Of a DNA stretch of 64,000 nt, positions 8,936 to 23,118 are shown piece after piece. This stretch comes from Acinetobacter sp. XH1741 (lineage in GTDB: Bacteria; Pseudomonadota; Gammaproteobacteria; Pseudomonadales; Moraxellaceae), in assembly GCF_041021895.1 (NCBI RefSeq), contig NZ_CP157428.1, positions 496,001-560,000 of the forward strand. The letters are read 5' to 3'. The notes under the pieces are model-generated. The model did not search any database, was not told where the DNA came from, and saw only the letters and a program-made list of their open reading frames with translations. The translations under genes were made by a program, and so were the position numbers. Each line of letters begins with the position of its first letter. Position 1 is the stretch's first letter.

Positions 8936-10236
8936 GTCAGGTTACTTCAAATACATCACGGTTTAACCTGCGCGCTCAAGTCGTCCAGACCTTATTAAAA
9001 GTACAGCAAGGGCAATCATTGGCTAGTATTTTAAATACACAGCTCAATCAAGTCGCAGAGCGCGACCGTGCTTTGTTTCATGAGCTGGTTTTAGGTACAT
9101 TGCGCCAATGGTTTGCACTTAAATCAATTAGCTTACCTTTGCTCAGCAAACCTTTAAACAATGAGACAGTAGAAACCTGCCTATACGTTGGCCTTTATCA
9201 AGTTTTATGCACACGTATTGCTGCTCACGCCGCCATCTCGGAAACAGTAGATGCGACTAAACAACTTGGTTTCCCTGCTCTTAGTGGTATTGTAAATGCT
9301 ATTTTGCGCCGAGCTACTCGTGAAACTGATGAATTCGAACAAGGTTTACAGCAAGCACACGGCTTACCAAGTTGGCTTTTTAAACGCTTAAAAAAGGATT
9401 GGGGTGAACAAACCGAAGCTCTCTGCCAATCGTTAAAACAAGTTGCACCTTTAACTTTACGGGTAAACCAACGCCATATTGGCCGAGATGCTTATTTAGC
9501 AAAACTACAAAGTTTAGACATTCAGGCGCGTGCATGTACTCTGTCTGAAGCGGGCATTGTTCTTGAACAATCTGTACAAATTACTCAGTTGCCAGGTTTT
9601 GAACAGGGGTGGTTCTCTGTACAAGATGAACATGCTCAGCTGTGTGCAAGCATATTACCCGACTTAAATAATAAAACGATCATTGATGCTTGTGCTGCTC
9701 CAGGCGGTAAAACAGCTCACTTGCTGGAAAAATTTAAACCAGCACAGTTAATTGCCATTGATCAGGATGCGAGTCGTTTAGTCCGTGTCACTGAAAACTT
9801 AAACCGACTGGCGCTAGATCAAAGTCATACTGAAATTTTGGCAGCAGATGCAACCAAATGGACTCCTGCTCAATCTGTAGATTGTATTGTGCTTGATGCA
9901 CCTTGTTCTGCGACAGGCGTAATTCGACGTCATCCTGATATACGTCTATTGCGTCAATCTACCGATATAGCGCAAACCATTGAGCTACAAAAGCAGATTT
10001 TGGAACACATGTGGCAACAAATTAAAGTTGGCGGCACACTGCTCTACATCACCTGTTCAATTTTAAAAGCTGAAAATGAACAACAGATGATCGACTTCTT
10101 TGCAGAACATCCAGATGCAAAAGAAATTAAAATTGAAGCAACTTGGGGAATTGAGCAAACCCATGGTCGCCAATTGCTGCCACAAGAGCAGGCGGGTGAT
10201 GGATTTTATTATTGTAAAATTCAGAAAATTGCATAA
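8932..10236 (+). CDS. rsmB: 16S rRNA (cytosine-967-C5)-methyltransferase RsmB
   Basis: 434 residues. A NusB-like RNA-binding domain covers about residues 8-140 and is followed by the RsmF/NSUN-type methyltransferase. The SAM loop is DACAAPGGKTAHL (252-264). The two catalytic cysteines are C325 in DAPCSATG and C375 in ITCSILKAENE. It methylates C967 of 16S rRNA near the P site. It is the second gene of the fmt-rsmB operon and is followed by a strong bidirectional terminator. Confidence 0.96.
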   Translation: MSQVTSNTSRFNLRAQVVQTLLKVQQGQSLASILNTQLNQVAERDRALFHELVLGTLRQWFALKSISLPLLSKPLNNETVETCLYVGLYQVLCTRIAAHAAISETVDATKQLGFPALSGIVNAILRRATRETDEFEQGLQQAHGLPSWLFKRLKKDWGEQTEALCQSLKQVAPLTLRVNQRHIGRDAYLAKLQSLDIQARACTLSEAGIVLEQSVQITQLPGFEQGWFSVQDEHAQLCASILPDLNNKTIIDACAAPGGKTAHLLEKFKPAQLIAIDQDASRLVRVTENLNRLALDQSHTEILAADATKWTPAQSVDCIVLDAPCSATGVIRRHPDIRLLRQSTDIAQTIELQKQILEHMWQQIKVGGTLLYITCSILKAENEQQMIDFFAEHPDAKEIKIEATWGIEQTHGRQLLPQEQAGDGFYYCKIQKIA

Positions 10237-10263
10237 AAAAAGCAGGCTTTATGCCTGCTTTTC
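10234..10263. terminator. bidirectional terminator between rsmB and the symporter small-subunit gene
   Basis: AGCAGGC, loop TTTAT, GCCTGCT, flanked by seven A on the left and TTTT on the right. It serves rsmB on the plus strand and, with the longer T-run, the minus-strand transporter operon. Confidence 0.9.
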
Positions 10264-10276
10264 TACTAGGCCAGCA

Positions 10277-10420
10277 TCAAAGTGTATGCTGGTCTTTTAC
10301 TTCTTCTAAAACTTCATCTAATTCTTCAGGATGCTTCGATAAATGTAAGATGGATAAAGCGAGTCCACCCCATACGAACACCATCGAAATTATCAACATC
10401 ACGATTGCCGAAGTATTCAT
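10277..10420 (-). CDS. small membrane subunit of the NSS transporter (MetS-like), 47 residues
   Basis: A short minus-strand frame right after the transporter gene: MNTSAIVMLIISMVFVWGG, then a polar, acidic tail ending VKDQHTL. It has one membrane helix (about residues 5-26) and a charged cytosolic tail with PEELDEVLEEV. AGGAGG lies seven bases before the ATG and overlaps the end of the transporter gene, so the two are coupled. This is the pattern of MetS, the short partner that Corynebacterium MetP needs for methionine/alanine uptake. Assignment rests on size, topology and position. Confidence 0.82.
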   Translation of the reverse strand: MNTSAIVMLIISMVFVWGGLALSILHLSKHPEELDEVLEEVKDQHTL

Positions 10421-10432
10421 TATATTATCCTC

Positions 10433-11911
10433 CTAGCGATCTTTCATTTTACTTAACACGATAGCAACGACTGCACAGAAAATCACACTGCCCCAGCCAA
10501 AGATACCTTGTAAGCTCATACTATAAGTATCATAGCCATTTTTGATCAAATTAAAAACAGTCATAGAGAGTGTTGTTAATAAGATTAAAGAAGTAATGAC
10601 TGTTAAAGTGAAGTCCCAGCCTTTACCCAATTGAATGGTTGAGATACGGTTTACATGATCACGAAGCTCTTTAAGTGCTGAGCGCTTAAACCAAGCTACG
10701 CTAATGATCGATAATAATGCACCACCAATAATCCCAATGTTATTGATAAAGTGGTCAACAATATCAACTAGCTTAATCGCATTTACACTTGAGAATAAAA
10801 TAATTGAAACGAGTGCACTACCACCACCGATAATGGTTACAGCTTTTTTACGCCCCCACTTCAACTTGTCTTGCATTGCAGCAATAGGTACTTCCAAAAT
10901 ACTGACCATTGAAGAAATACCGGCAACGAATAATGAAGAGAAGAACAAAAGACCGAATAAATCAGCACCAGACCCTAAACTTGAAATAATTTTAGGGAAA
11001 GCAATAAATGCGAGCCCAATACCGCCACTCACCACATCTTTAACTTCAGTACCTGCTGCATGTGCCATAAAGCCAAGCGCTGCAAAGATGCCAATACCTG
11101 CCAGAATCTCTGTCGATGCATTCGCAAAACCAACAATAAGACCCGAACCTGTTAAATTTGTTTTTGGTTTTAGGTAGGACGCATAGGTCACCATAATCCC
11201 GAAACCTACAGAGAGTGAAAAGAAAGTATGACCATAGGCTGCTAACCAGACCTTATAGTCCATCATGGCAGACCAGTTCGGTGTAAAGAAAGCATTTAAA
11301 CCTTGTACCGCACCTGGTAAACGCAATGATTGGATCACTAAAATAGTGAATAAAATAAACAATAAAGGCATGAAAATCTTATTAGATAATTCAACACCCT
11401 TTTTCACTCCACCATATAAAATGATTAAAGTGAGTGCCCAAATTCCTACAATTGGCCAAAATAGATGACTTACAAACTGTAAATCAAAGCCCGTAGCTTT
11501 TGAGGTTTGTAAGTAGGTATTGAAGAAGAAACCTTCCGGATCACCTCCCCACATCTGACCAATAGAAAAATAAATATAACTACCAGCCCAAGTCAGTACA
11601 CTTGCGTAGTACAAACCAATGATGATACAGACACAAACCTGCCACCAACCTAATGTTTCTCCGCCTTTAAATAAGGCACGATATGCTTTAGGAGGGGAAC
11701 CCGTACTACGATGCCCTACCGCATAATCTAAAAATAATAACGGTAAACCAGCAGTAATGAGTGCCAATAAATAAGGAATAAGAAACGCGCCACCACCATT
11801 TTCATATGCAACGTAGGGGAAACGCCAAATATTACCTAAGCCTACAGCCGAACCAACGGCTGCGATAATAAAACCAGATCGTGACGTCCAGTTTTCACGA
11901 GTATCTGTCAT
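10433..11911 (-). CDS. sodium-dependent transporter, NSS (neurotransmitter:sodium symporter) family
   Basis: 492 residues with about 11-12 membrane segments. The first segment carries the NSS signature SRSGFIIAAVGSAVGLGNIWRFPY-like stretch (residues 10-33), with the unwound G-x-G sodium site, followed by YENGGGAFLIPYL. It should import an amino acid with sodium. The substrate is not readable. The paired MetS-like small subunit encoded directly downstream suggests methionine or alanine, as for MetPS, but this is inference. A 630-base AT-rich region precedes it. Confidence 0.92.
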   Translation of the reverse strand: MTDTRENWTSRSGFIIAAVGSAVGLGNIWRFPYVAYENGGGAFLIPYLLALITAGLPLLFLDYAVGHRSTGSPPKAYRALFKGGETLGWWQVCVCIIIGLYYASVLTWAGSYIYFSIGQMWGGDPEGFFFNTYLQTSKATGFDLQFVSHLFWPIVGIWALTLIILYGGVKKGVELSNKIFMPLLFILFTILVIQSLRLPGAVQGLNAFFTPNWSAMMDYKVWLAAYGHTFFSLSVGFGIMVTYASYLKPKTNLTGSGLIVGFANASTEILAGIGIFAALGFMAHAAGTEVKDVVSGGIGLAFIAFPKIISSLGSGADLFGLLFFSSLFVAGISSMVSILEVPIAAMQDKLKWGRKKAVTIIGGGSALVSIILFSSVNAIKLVDIVDHFINNIGIIGGALLSIISVAWFKRSALKELRDHVNRISTIQLGKGWDFTLTVITSLILLTTLSMTVFNLIKNGYDTYSMSLQGIFGWGSVIFCAVVAIVLSKMKDR

Positions 11912-12541
11912 AAAACACCTAATATTAAAAAATTACTTATTTTTACTGCTTTTGTTGATTGTTATTCCGCACGCAAAAAAAGAACCAAAGATTACTTTTG
12001 TGTTTGATTGAGAATAAAAGGCACCTTTTGAGCATTTTTATTTTCATTACAAACAAGCAAAAATAGAAAACTCTTCCTTAAAGATTTTTGTCCATTTTTT
12101 GCCCCTATATAGCTGAACAATACCTGTTTTTATTTATTTTTACTGTAATTTCCGTCTGAAATTTTACGTTTTTTTAAAAAATTCTTATTTTATGGGTTTA
12201 TTTTTTAGCTCACATTCATGTTCTAAAGCAGAATGTTAGATCATTATATATAGTGATATTTTCTATTTTTTAAATTATTTTCTATTCAATAAAGTAGATA
12301 TATCAACTAATTTCTTGGATGAGTAGAAGTAAAAATTATTGGTTCATTTCACAAAACTTATACTAAAACTTCAAAAATTAGATCCACGAAAAACTATTTA
12401 TTTTTAAATAAAAATCAAATAAATAGAGAATTTAGTGAAATTAAAAAAACCGAAATTCTTTATATCCTAATTTTCATCAATGCATAACCATATAGATATC
12501 TATATTATGCGCACAACGTTTTCTTTTCTTAGGATGTCACG
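11912..12541. other. 630-base AT-rich divergent region without a gene
   Basis: No frame with a plausible start and coding pattern was seen on either strand. It must hold the promoters of the NSS transporter (left) and the outer-membrane protein (right). The only clear structured site is a perfect palindrome at 12490-12505, reported separately. Confidence 0.6.
12490..12505. promoter_or_regulatory. 16-bp perfect palindrome, candidate operator of the outer-membrane protein gene
   Basis: ATATAGATATCTATAT reads the same on both strands and is flanked by GCATAA and TTATGC, which extends the symmetry imperfectly to about 28 bases. It lies 36 bases before the start codon, where it would overlap the promoter. 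No regulator is assigned. Confidence 0.4.
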
Positions 12542-13234
12542 ATGAAAATATTAAAAATGTCTTTTCTAGCGCTTGGGATGAGCCTAAGTGGATTAGCACA
12601 AGCAGATTTTATAGGGGTGAAAGGAGATGTTGGTTATTGGTTTTACGATGGTAAAGCAAATATGTCCTCACAATTACCCGATGATCAAGACCTAGACCGA
12701 AAAGGCAGCGCTCAGCTTTCACTCTCTTTTGAGCATCCGATTCCATTTATTCCAAATGCCAAAATTCGTTATGTAAATCTAGATACACAAACTAAGTCAG
12801 AAACTCTAGGTCAATCTAACTATAAAATTAATTTAGATCATAGTGATTTTATTCTTTACTACGAGTTACTAGATAATATTGTAAGTGTAGATGCTGGTCT
12901 TGGTGCAACTGTATTAAATGGTGACATTACAGCTTATACAGGTAAACGCATAGATATTGATAAAACTTATCCTATTGCTTATTTATCAGGCGAAGTAAAA
13001 CTTCCATTCACAGGTTTAAGCGCTAAAGGTGAAGCGACCCATACGAACTTTAATGATGCAAAAATTACAGATGCATTAGCAGAAGTGAAGTATAAGTTCG
13101 TCGATAATTTAGTTGTCGATTTAGGCTTGAAAGCTGGCTACCGTGTACTCAATATTGACTTAGATGATTACGATAACAATGATCTTAAATTTGAGTTTAA
13201 AGGTCCTTACGTTGGCTTAGAAGCACATTTTTAA
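12542..13234 (+). CDS. outer-membrane beta-barrel protein (TIGR04219-like)
   Basis: 230 residues with a signal peptide (MKILKMSFLALGMSLSGLAQA, cut about residue 21). After it come alternating polar/hydrophobic strands such as FIGVKGDVGYWFY and AKIRYVNLDT, and a terminal strand ending GLEAHF, whose last residue is the aromatic signal for outer-membrane insertion. The mature part is about 209 residues, enough for an eight-stranded barrel. It resembles the TIGR04219 family, whose function is unknown. AGGA lies seven bases before the ATG. It is a single gene, with a palindrome in front and a terminator behind. Confidence 0.8.
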   Translation: MKILKMSFLALGMSLSGLAQADFIGVKGDVGYWFYDGKANMSSQLPDDQDLDRKGSAQLSLSFEHPIPFIPNAKIRYVNLDTQTKSETLGQSNYKINLDHSDFILYYELLDNIVSVDAGLGATVLNGDITAYTGKRIDIDKTYPIAYLSGEVKLPFTGLSAKGEATHTNFNDAKITDALAEVKYKFVDNLVVDLGLKAGYRVLNIDLDDYDNNDLKFEFKGPYVGLEAHF

Positions 13235-13262
13235 ATCAGAATTCGTAGCAAATCTTTCGAAT

Positions 13263-13291
13263 AAAAAAGAGCTCTGTAAGAGCTCTTTTTT
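13263..13291. terminator. bidirectional terminator between the OMP and GST genes
   Basis: AAAAAGAGCTCT, a three-base loop, AGAGCTCTTTTT. It overlaps the last bases of the convergent GST gene. Confidence 0.88.
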
Positions 13292-13889
13292 ATTCAACCA
13301 TACTCACATATTTCGGGTGTTTCTGAATTCTTTGACACCATGCTTGAATATTTGGATATAAGTTTAAATCGAAGCCACCTTCTTCAGCGATATGCGTGTA
13401 CGCATATAAGGCAATATCAGCAATGGTAAATTGATTTCCAACGAGATAGTCATGCTCTACTAAAGCTTTATCCATAATAGATAGTGCTTTATGGCCTTTT
13501 GGTTGTAAATTATGATATTCCTCAGTTCTTTCTAGAGGTAAGCCTAAATATTTATTAATAAAACGAGCAACTGCAATAAATGGTTCATGGCTATATTGTT
13601 CAAAGAACATCCACTGATACATTTTTGCCTTAATATAAGGATCTGTAGGAATGAATTTTGTTTCCTCAGCTAAGTAACCTAAAATAGCATTAGATTGACT
13701 TAAAACACGACCATCATCCAAGACTAATACAGGTATTTTTCCATTTGGATTTAAGGACAAGAATTCTGCCGTTTGAGTATCTTTTTTTAAAATATCAACA
13801 TGAATCCATCTATGTTTAATATTCAATAAGGAAAGTAATAATTTAATTTTATAACAGTTGCCTGAACCTACATCGCCATAAATTATCAT
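13290..13889 (-). CDS. glutathione S-transferase family protein
   Basis: 199 residues. The thioredoxin-like N-terminal half (MIIYGDVGSGNCYKIKLLL to about residue 78) has PNGKIPVLVLDDG with the cis-proline of the glutathione site and LSQSNAILGYLAE with the gamma-glutamyl-binding serine. The all-helical C-terminal half has LVGNQFTIADIALYAY, the N-capping box typical of GSTs. The ATG at 13889 is chosen over 13955 because GGAAG precedes it and the protein then begins at the first strand. The substrate is unknown. It lies beside the rrn operon terminator with a gene remnant between. Confidence 0.88.
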   Translation of the reverse strand: MIIYGDVGSGNCYKIKLLLSLLNIKHRWIHVDILKKDTQTAEFLSLNPNGKIPVLVLDDGRVLSQSNAILGYLAEETKFIPTDPYIKAKMYQWMFFEQYSHEPFIAVARFINKYLGLPLERTEEYHNLQPKGHKALSIMDKALVEHDYLVGNQFTIADIALYAYTHIAEEGGFDLNLYPNIQAWCQRIQKHPKYVSMVE

Positions 13890-13935
13890 GGATGCTCTTC
13901 CTTTATTCTTAATATTTAAAAGATTAATTTGCTTA

Positions 13936-14037
13936 TTATTTATAGCACAGCTCACCTTAGAAAAGCCTTTTTATCATCCCACTCTTGAAGAAGGACTACG
14001 CACAGCTCTAAAACATGCACGTAGACAGTTAAAATAA
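13936..14037 (+). pseudogene. remnant of the 3' end of a dihydrolipoamide dehydrogenase-like gene
   Basis: A plus-strand frame without a start ends in EKPFYHPTLEEGLRTAL, then an Arg-rich tail and TAA. PFYHP-x-x-EEGL-x-x-AL is what I recall as the C-terminal dimer-interface end of pyridine nucleotide-disulfide oxidoreductases. The preceding residues (about LLFIAQLTLEK) also fit a shortened form of that region, but nothing of the main domains remains. I read it as the scar of a deletion next to the rrn operon. Confidence is limited because only about 25 residues match. Confidence 0.38.
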
Positions 14038-14094
14038 TACCTTTAGAAGGATTTTCTTAATTTTAAAGTGGGCTCTTATTTATTTCGCGCACAT

Positions 14095-14132
14095 AAAAAA
14101 ACACCCCAAGCTCTTTTGAGATTGGGGTGTTT
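14095..14132 (-). terminator. rrn operon terminator
   Basis: On the minus strand AAACACCCCAA pairs with TTGGGGTGTTT across a 12-base loop and is followed by a T-run. It lies ten bases after the 5S gene. Confidence 0.92.
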
Positions 14133-14141
14133 GAATAATGA

Positions 14142-14256
14142 GCTGGCGATGACTTACTCTCACATGGGTAACCCCACACTACCATCAGCGCTAAGAGGTT
14201 TCACTTCTGAGTTCGGGAAGGGATCAGGTGGTTCACTCTTGCTATGGTCGCCAGCA
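14142..14256 (-). rRNA. rrf: 5S ribosomal RNA
   Basis: About 115 bases on the minus strand. The terminal stem TGCTGGCGACC pairs with CGCCAGC, and the conserved CCGAACTCAGAAGTGAAAC core is present. It is the last gene of the rrn operon. Confidence 0.95.
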
Positions 14257-14435
14257 CAACTGTTATGGATACTTGCCTTGGTCTTATTGTCTGCCAATGC
14301 GTTTTCCAAATCTTTACAGATGGGCTGATTGAATCTGAACTTGTTCATTTTAACTAGTGGAATAACTAAATCAAGTTACTTAGTATGATAATGAATCGAT
14401 TGATGCTTTATATACAACTGCTTGGGTGTTGTATA

Positions 14436-17321
<2,886 letters not shown>

Positions 17322-17684
17322 ACTATACAACCCCAAACAGTCGTCAACACCTACAAGTGAGTGTTGTCCGTGCGATTCTTCATCGCTACTATCTGTTGTC
17401 TGTGTACTTAAACACTGTACAGCTTCAATCTAAATTCATATACCAAAACGCTTGATTCAGTTAATTTGCTAGTTCTCAATTAACTCCAAGATCAGAATTA
17501 CTTCATCTCTCTTTGTTATTGAGTGAACAATTTATTTCAGACTCAATTTTGCCAATCTGTTAATGAATAAACATGCCTTCGTCAGGTCATGCTTAATACC
17601 GTGATACTTAAATCACAGAAGTTAATAAACCAAGATCTCAATCTCTATTTACTAATTTCTGTAATCCGAACTTCTCTTAAGTTC
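17322..17684 (-). other. tRNA-Ala to 23S internal transcribed spacer
   Basis: 363 bases of transcribed spacer in the rrn operon. It holds the 5' arm of the 23S processing stem near 17318-17335. No gene was seen. Confidence 0.75.
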
Positions 17685-17760
17685 TGGTGGAGACTAGGAG
17701 AGTCGAACTCCTGACCTCCTGCGTGCAAAGCAGGCGCTCTACCAACTAAGCTAAGTCCCC
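17685..17760 (-). tRNA. tRNA-Ala (TGC anticodon)
   Basis: 76 bases with encoded CCA. The acceptor GGGGACT pairs with AGTCTCC (one G-U). The anticodon loop TTTGCAC gives anticodon TGC, and the T loop GTTCGACTC is normal. It lies in the 16S-23S spacer after tRNA-Ile. Confidence 0.97.
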
Positions 17761-17816
17761 AGCTTACATCATCAGTCATGTATCTTTTTATCTATAACTT
17801 CAACCAGTCAAAGTCA

Positions 17817-17893
<77 letters not shown>

Positions 17894-17907
17894 TCAGATA
17901 CATCTAT

Positions 17908-17934
17908 GAAGAACAACTTGTTGTGGATTCTTAC
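17908..17934 (-). other. 3' arm of the 16S rRNA processing stem
   Basis: This 27-base stretch is almost perfectly complementary to 19622-19647 in the leader, so the two enclose 16S rRNA in a long duplex cut by RNase III. One unpaired base and one mismatch are seen. Confidence 0.75.
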
Positions 17935-17952
17935 CAATCGTCAATCTTTCGT

Positions 17953-19490
<1,538 letters not shown>

Positions 19491-19621
19491 AATCATTTTG
19501 CACCTTATTTAAAGACAAGGTGCCAATTCTGGCTCATCAATTACTGACTTAAATTCGCTCAAATAAACTTCGAGTAATTTAAACCAATCAATCAATGAAA
19601 ATTATTTCGATTAATCAATCA

Positions 19622-19647
19622 GTAAAAATCCACACAAGTTGTTCTTC
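19622..19647 (-). other. 5' arm of the 16S rRNA processing stem
   Basis: On the minus strand GAAGAACAACTTG-TGTGGATTTTTAC in the rrn leader pairs with the spacer segment at 17908-17934. Confidence 0.75.
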
Positions 19648-19863
19648 AATTCTCTTAATGATCTTCTTCCTGGTTCGTCACCAGCAAGCTAGGTCGGCTA
19701 TATTACTCTTAATCTCTTAAAAGTCAACAGGTAATTTCGATATTTTTTAAAACTTATTTTCTAAACCATCTCATCATCAAATTCATCACTTAACGCAACC
19801 AACTTAATCACAAGTAACTGTTTTTCAACAAGTTTCTATCTGCATCACCGCCGATGGATGTGC

Positions 19864-19891
19864 ATTATAGAGGATTACTAACCCTTTGCAA
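19864..19891 (-). promoter_or_regulatory. rrn operon promoter
   Basis: On the minus strand TTGCAA, 16 bases, then a perfect TATAAT. An A-rich segment lies just upstream, as an UP element would. Transcription should begin near 19857, giving a leader of about 365 bases before 16S. Confidence 0.75.
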
Positions 19892-20080
19892 GGGGTATTT
19901 CAGTCTTTTTCTATTGAGTGCCGTTTTTTTCTACTATTTTTCGAAAAAAGTGATATATGTGGCTTTTTTTTAGGCATTTTCAGTATTTTTTATTACTTTT
20001 ATATAGACAATATATGAGTAATCTTAATTTTTAACTGTCTTAAATAGTGTTTATAGACATATATAAGTATTTTTCCCTTT

Positions 20081-20402
20081 CCAAAGATTCCAAAGATTCC
20101 AAAGATTCCAAAGATTCCAAAGATTCCAAAGATTCCAAAGATTCCAAAGATTCCAAAGATTCCAAAGATTCCAAAGATTCCAAAGATTCCAAAGATTCCA
20201 AAGATTCCAAAGATTCCAAAGATTCCAAAGATTCCAAAGATTCCAAAGATTCCAAAGATTCCAAAGATTCCAAAGATTCCAAAGATTCCAAAGATTCCAA
20301 AGATTCCAAAGATTCCAAAGATTCCAAAGATTCCAAAGATTCCAAAGATTCCAAAGATTCCAAAGATTCCAAAGATTCCAAAGATTCCAAAGATTCCAAA
20401 GA
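20081..20402. repeat. perfect 9-bp minisatellite, 35 copies of CCAAAGATT plus a 7-base partial
   Basis: Thirty-five identical copies in a row with no single change, then CCAAAGA. Because the unit is 9 bases and has no stop codon in any phase, all six frames stay open: Lys-Asp-Ser, Pro-Lys-Ile and Gln-Arg-Phe forward, and Ile-Phe-Gly, Ser-Leu-Glu and Asn-Leu-Trp in reverse. Frames across it are therefore artefacts unless proved otherwise. It sits about 190 bases upstream of the rrn promoter and about 130 bases from the tyrS terminator. Perfect identity points to slippage or recent expansion, so copy number should vary between strains. Confidence 0.98.
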
Positions 20403-20483
20403 AATAATAGAGCAAATACTCTACCCTGCTTTTATTTTTACTTATTTTTTAATTTCATTTTTTATTATTAATTATGTTTAGAT

Positions 20484-20499
20484 GGTTCCACGTGGAACG
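20484..20499. promoter_or_regulatory. parS-like ParB-binding site 1
   Basis: GGTTCCACGTGGAACG: a perfect 14-bp palindrome that matches the bacterial parS consensus TGTTNCACGTGNAACA except at the two outermost bases. It lies in the gap between the minisatellite and tyrS. Confidence 0.75.
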
Positions 20500-20524
20500 C
20501 TTAATTGATGTTATAAGCCTAAAA

Positions 20525-20553
20525 TAAAAAAAGCAGGATTACTCCTGCTTTTT
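20525..20553 (-). terminator. terminator of tyrS
   Basis: AAAAAGCAGGA, loop, TCCTGCTTTTT. Read on the minus strand it follows the tyrS stop by about 20 bases. Confidence 0.9.
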
Positions 20554-20570
20554 ACTACTCGATAACTTTC

Positions 20571-21806
<1,236 letters not shown>

Positions 21807-21864
21807 TTATTCAATTTGTGCGATATACTAACATTTTTTCAGCGTCTTGCAGGGGAAGTTGCAC

Positions 21865-22992
21865 ATGAGCGCAATCTATATCGGCGTAATGACTGGCACT
21901 AGTATGGATGGTGTGGATATTGTTGCGGCTTCATTTGAGCCACTACAGCTTCATGCCACTCTTACAGTTCCATTCGAACCCGAGTTACGTGATGAGCTTA
22001 TGGCATTAACTTTACCTGATGACAATGAAATTGACCGTATGGGTAAAGCTGATGTTGCTCTAGCCAAAATGATTGGTCACGGGATTAATACCTTAATTGA
22101 AAAGCATCAATTAGATCGTAGTCAAATAAAAGCTATTGGATCTCATGGACAAACCATTCGTCACCGCCCAGAACATGGCTTTACGCTACAAATTGGCGAT
22201 CCAAATATTATTACTGAACTTACTCAGATTCCGGTTGTTTCAGATTTCCGTCGTAGAGATATGGCGGCAGGCGGCCAAGGAGCACCATTAGTTCCAGCTT
22301 TCCATCAAGCATTATTTCAACACCCAAGTATTCATCGTGTGATTTTGAATTTGGGTGGTATTGCCAATGTAAGTATGTTGCCTGCCAATAACCCTGACGG
22401 CGTATTTGGATTTGATACAGGCCCTGCAAATATTTTGATGGATGCGTGGTGTCATCGCCATACAGGTCATCCATATGATGAAAATGGTGACTGGGCAGCT
22501 TATGGTCATCCTATTCGTTCGTTACTTGACCGTCTTCATGCTCATGAATATTTTTCTAAAGAGCCACCTAAAAGTACGGGCCGTGAAGATTTCAATATTG
22601 ACTGGTTAGATGATCAGTTAATCGATTGGCGAAATGATTTAACTTATGATGAGTTAGAAGATACACCTGAAAATATTCAAGCCACTTTATTAAAGCTTAC
22701 GGTGCGTGCCATTCAAAAAGCGATTTATCGTTCTGAGATGGAAACAGGTGAAGTATACGTTTGTGGGGGTGGAGCTTATAACTCTTATTTATTAGAACAA
22801 TTACGCTGGCGTCTACGTAAGCACAATTGGTCTGTTCAACCTACAGATGTTTTAGGACTCTCCCCTACTTGGGTTGAGGCTACAGCATTTGCATGGTTAG
22901 CAATGCGTTTTGTAAATGGTTTAAGTGGTAATTTACCAGCAGTAACAGGTGCCTCTGACTTTAGAATTTTAGGAACAATTACTGCAGTCTAA
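21865..22992 (+). CDS. anmK: anhydro-N-acetylmuramic acid kinase
   Basis: 375 residues. It opens and phosphorylates 1,6-anhydro-MurNAc recovered from cell-wall turnover to give MurNAc-6-phosphate. The family pattern is GVMTGTSMDGVD (7-18), GSHGQTIRHRP, LGGIANVSMLP, GFDTGPANILMD and CGGGAYNSYLLEQL. The ATG at 21865 has GGGGAAG six bases before it and is preferred over the upstream TTG. It is divergent from tyrS, a pairing common in this group of bacteria. The mpl gene elsewhere in the window acts in the same recycling pathway. Confidence 0.95.
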   Translation: MSAIYIGVMTGTSMDGVDIVAASFEPLQLHATLTVPFEPELRDELMALTLPDDNEIDRMGKADVALAKMIGHGINTLIEKHQLDRSQIKAIGSHGQTIRHRPEHGFTLQIGDPNIITELTQIPVVSDFRRRDMAAGGQGAPLVPAFHQALFQHPSIHRVILNLGGIANVSMLPANNPDGVFGFDTGPANILMDAWCHRHTGHPYDENGDWAAYGHPIRSLLDRLHAHEYFSKEPPKSTGREDFNIDWLDDQLIDWRNDLTYDELEDTPENIQATLLKLTVRAIQKAIYRSEMETGEVYVCGGGAYNSYLLEQLRWRLRKHNWSVQPTDVLGLSPTWVEATAFAWLAMRFVNGLSGNLPAVTGASDFRILGTITAV

Positions 22993-23118
22993 GATTATTT
23001 ATAGATTCTCTTAGCTAGATTCGACCTCATAGCACATTTACTGACCCGAAATGCTGTTATTTAAATATGCATAAAAACTCATGATAAATGTCAACAAAAA
23101 TAAGTAAGGCATGTTGTT

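Noticed and set aside
10704..11177. A 157-codon plus-strand frame inside the NSS transporter gene
   Set aside because: It is an antisense shadow. The minus-strand protein has full family motifs.
20081..20402. Possible CRISPR array
   Set aside because: The unit is 9 bases with no spacers. It is a simple tandem repeat.
20047..20481. A 144-codon plus-strand frame of Lys-Asp-Ser repeats, and minus-strand frames of Gly-Ile-Phe and Glu-Ser-Leu repeats
   Set aside because: The 9-bp repeat has no stop in any phase, so long frames arise automatically. None has a good ribosome site or a non-repeat domain.
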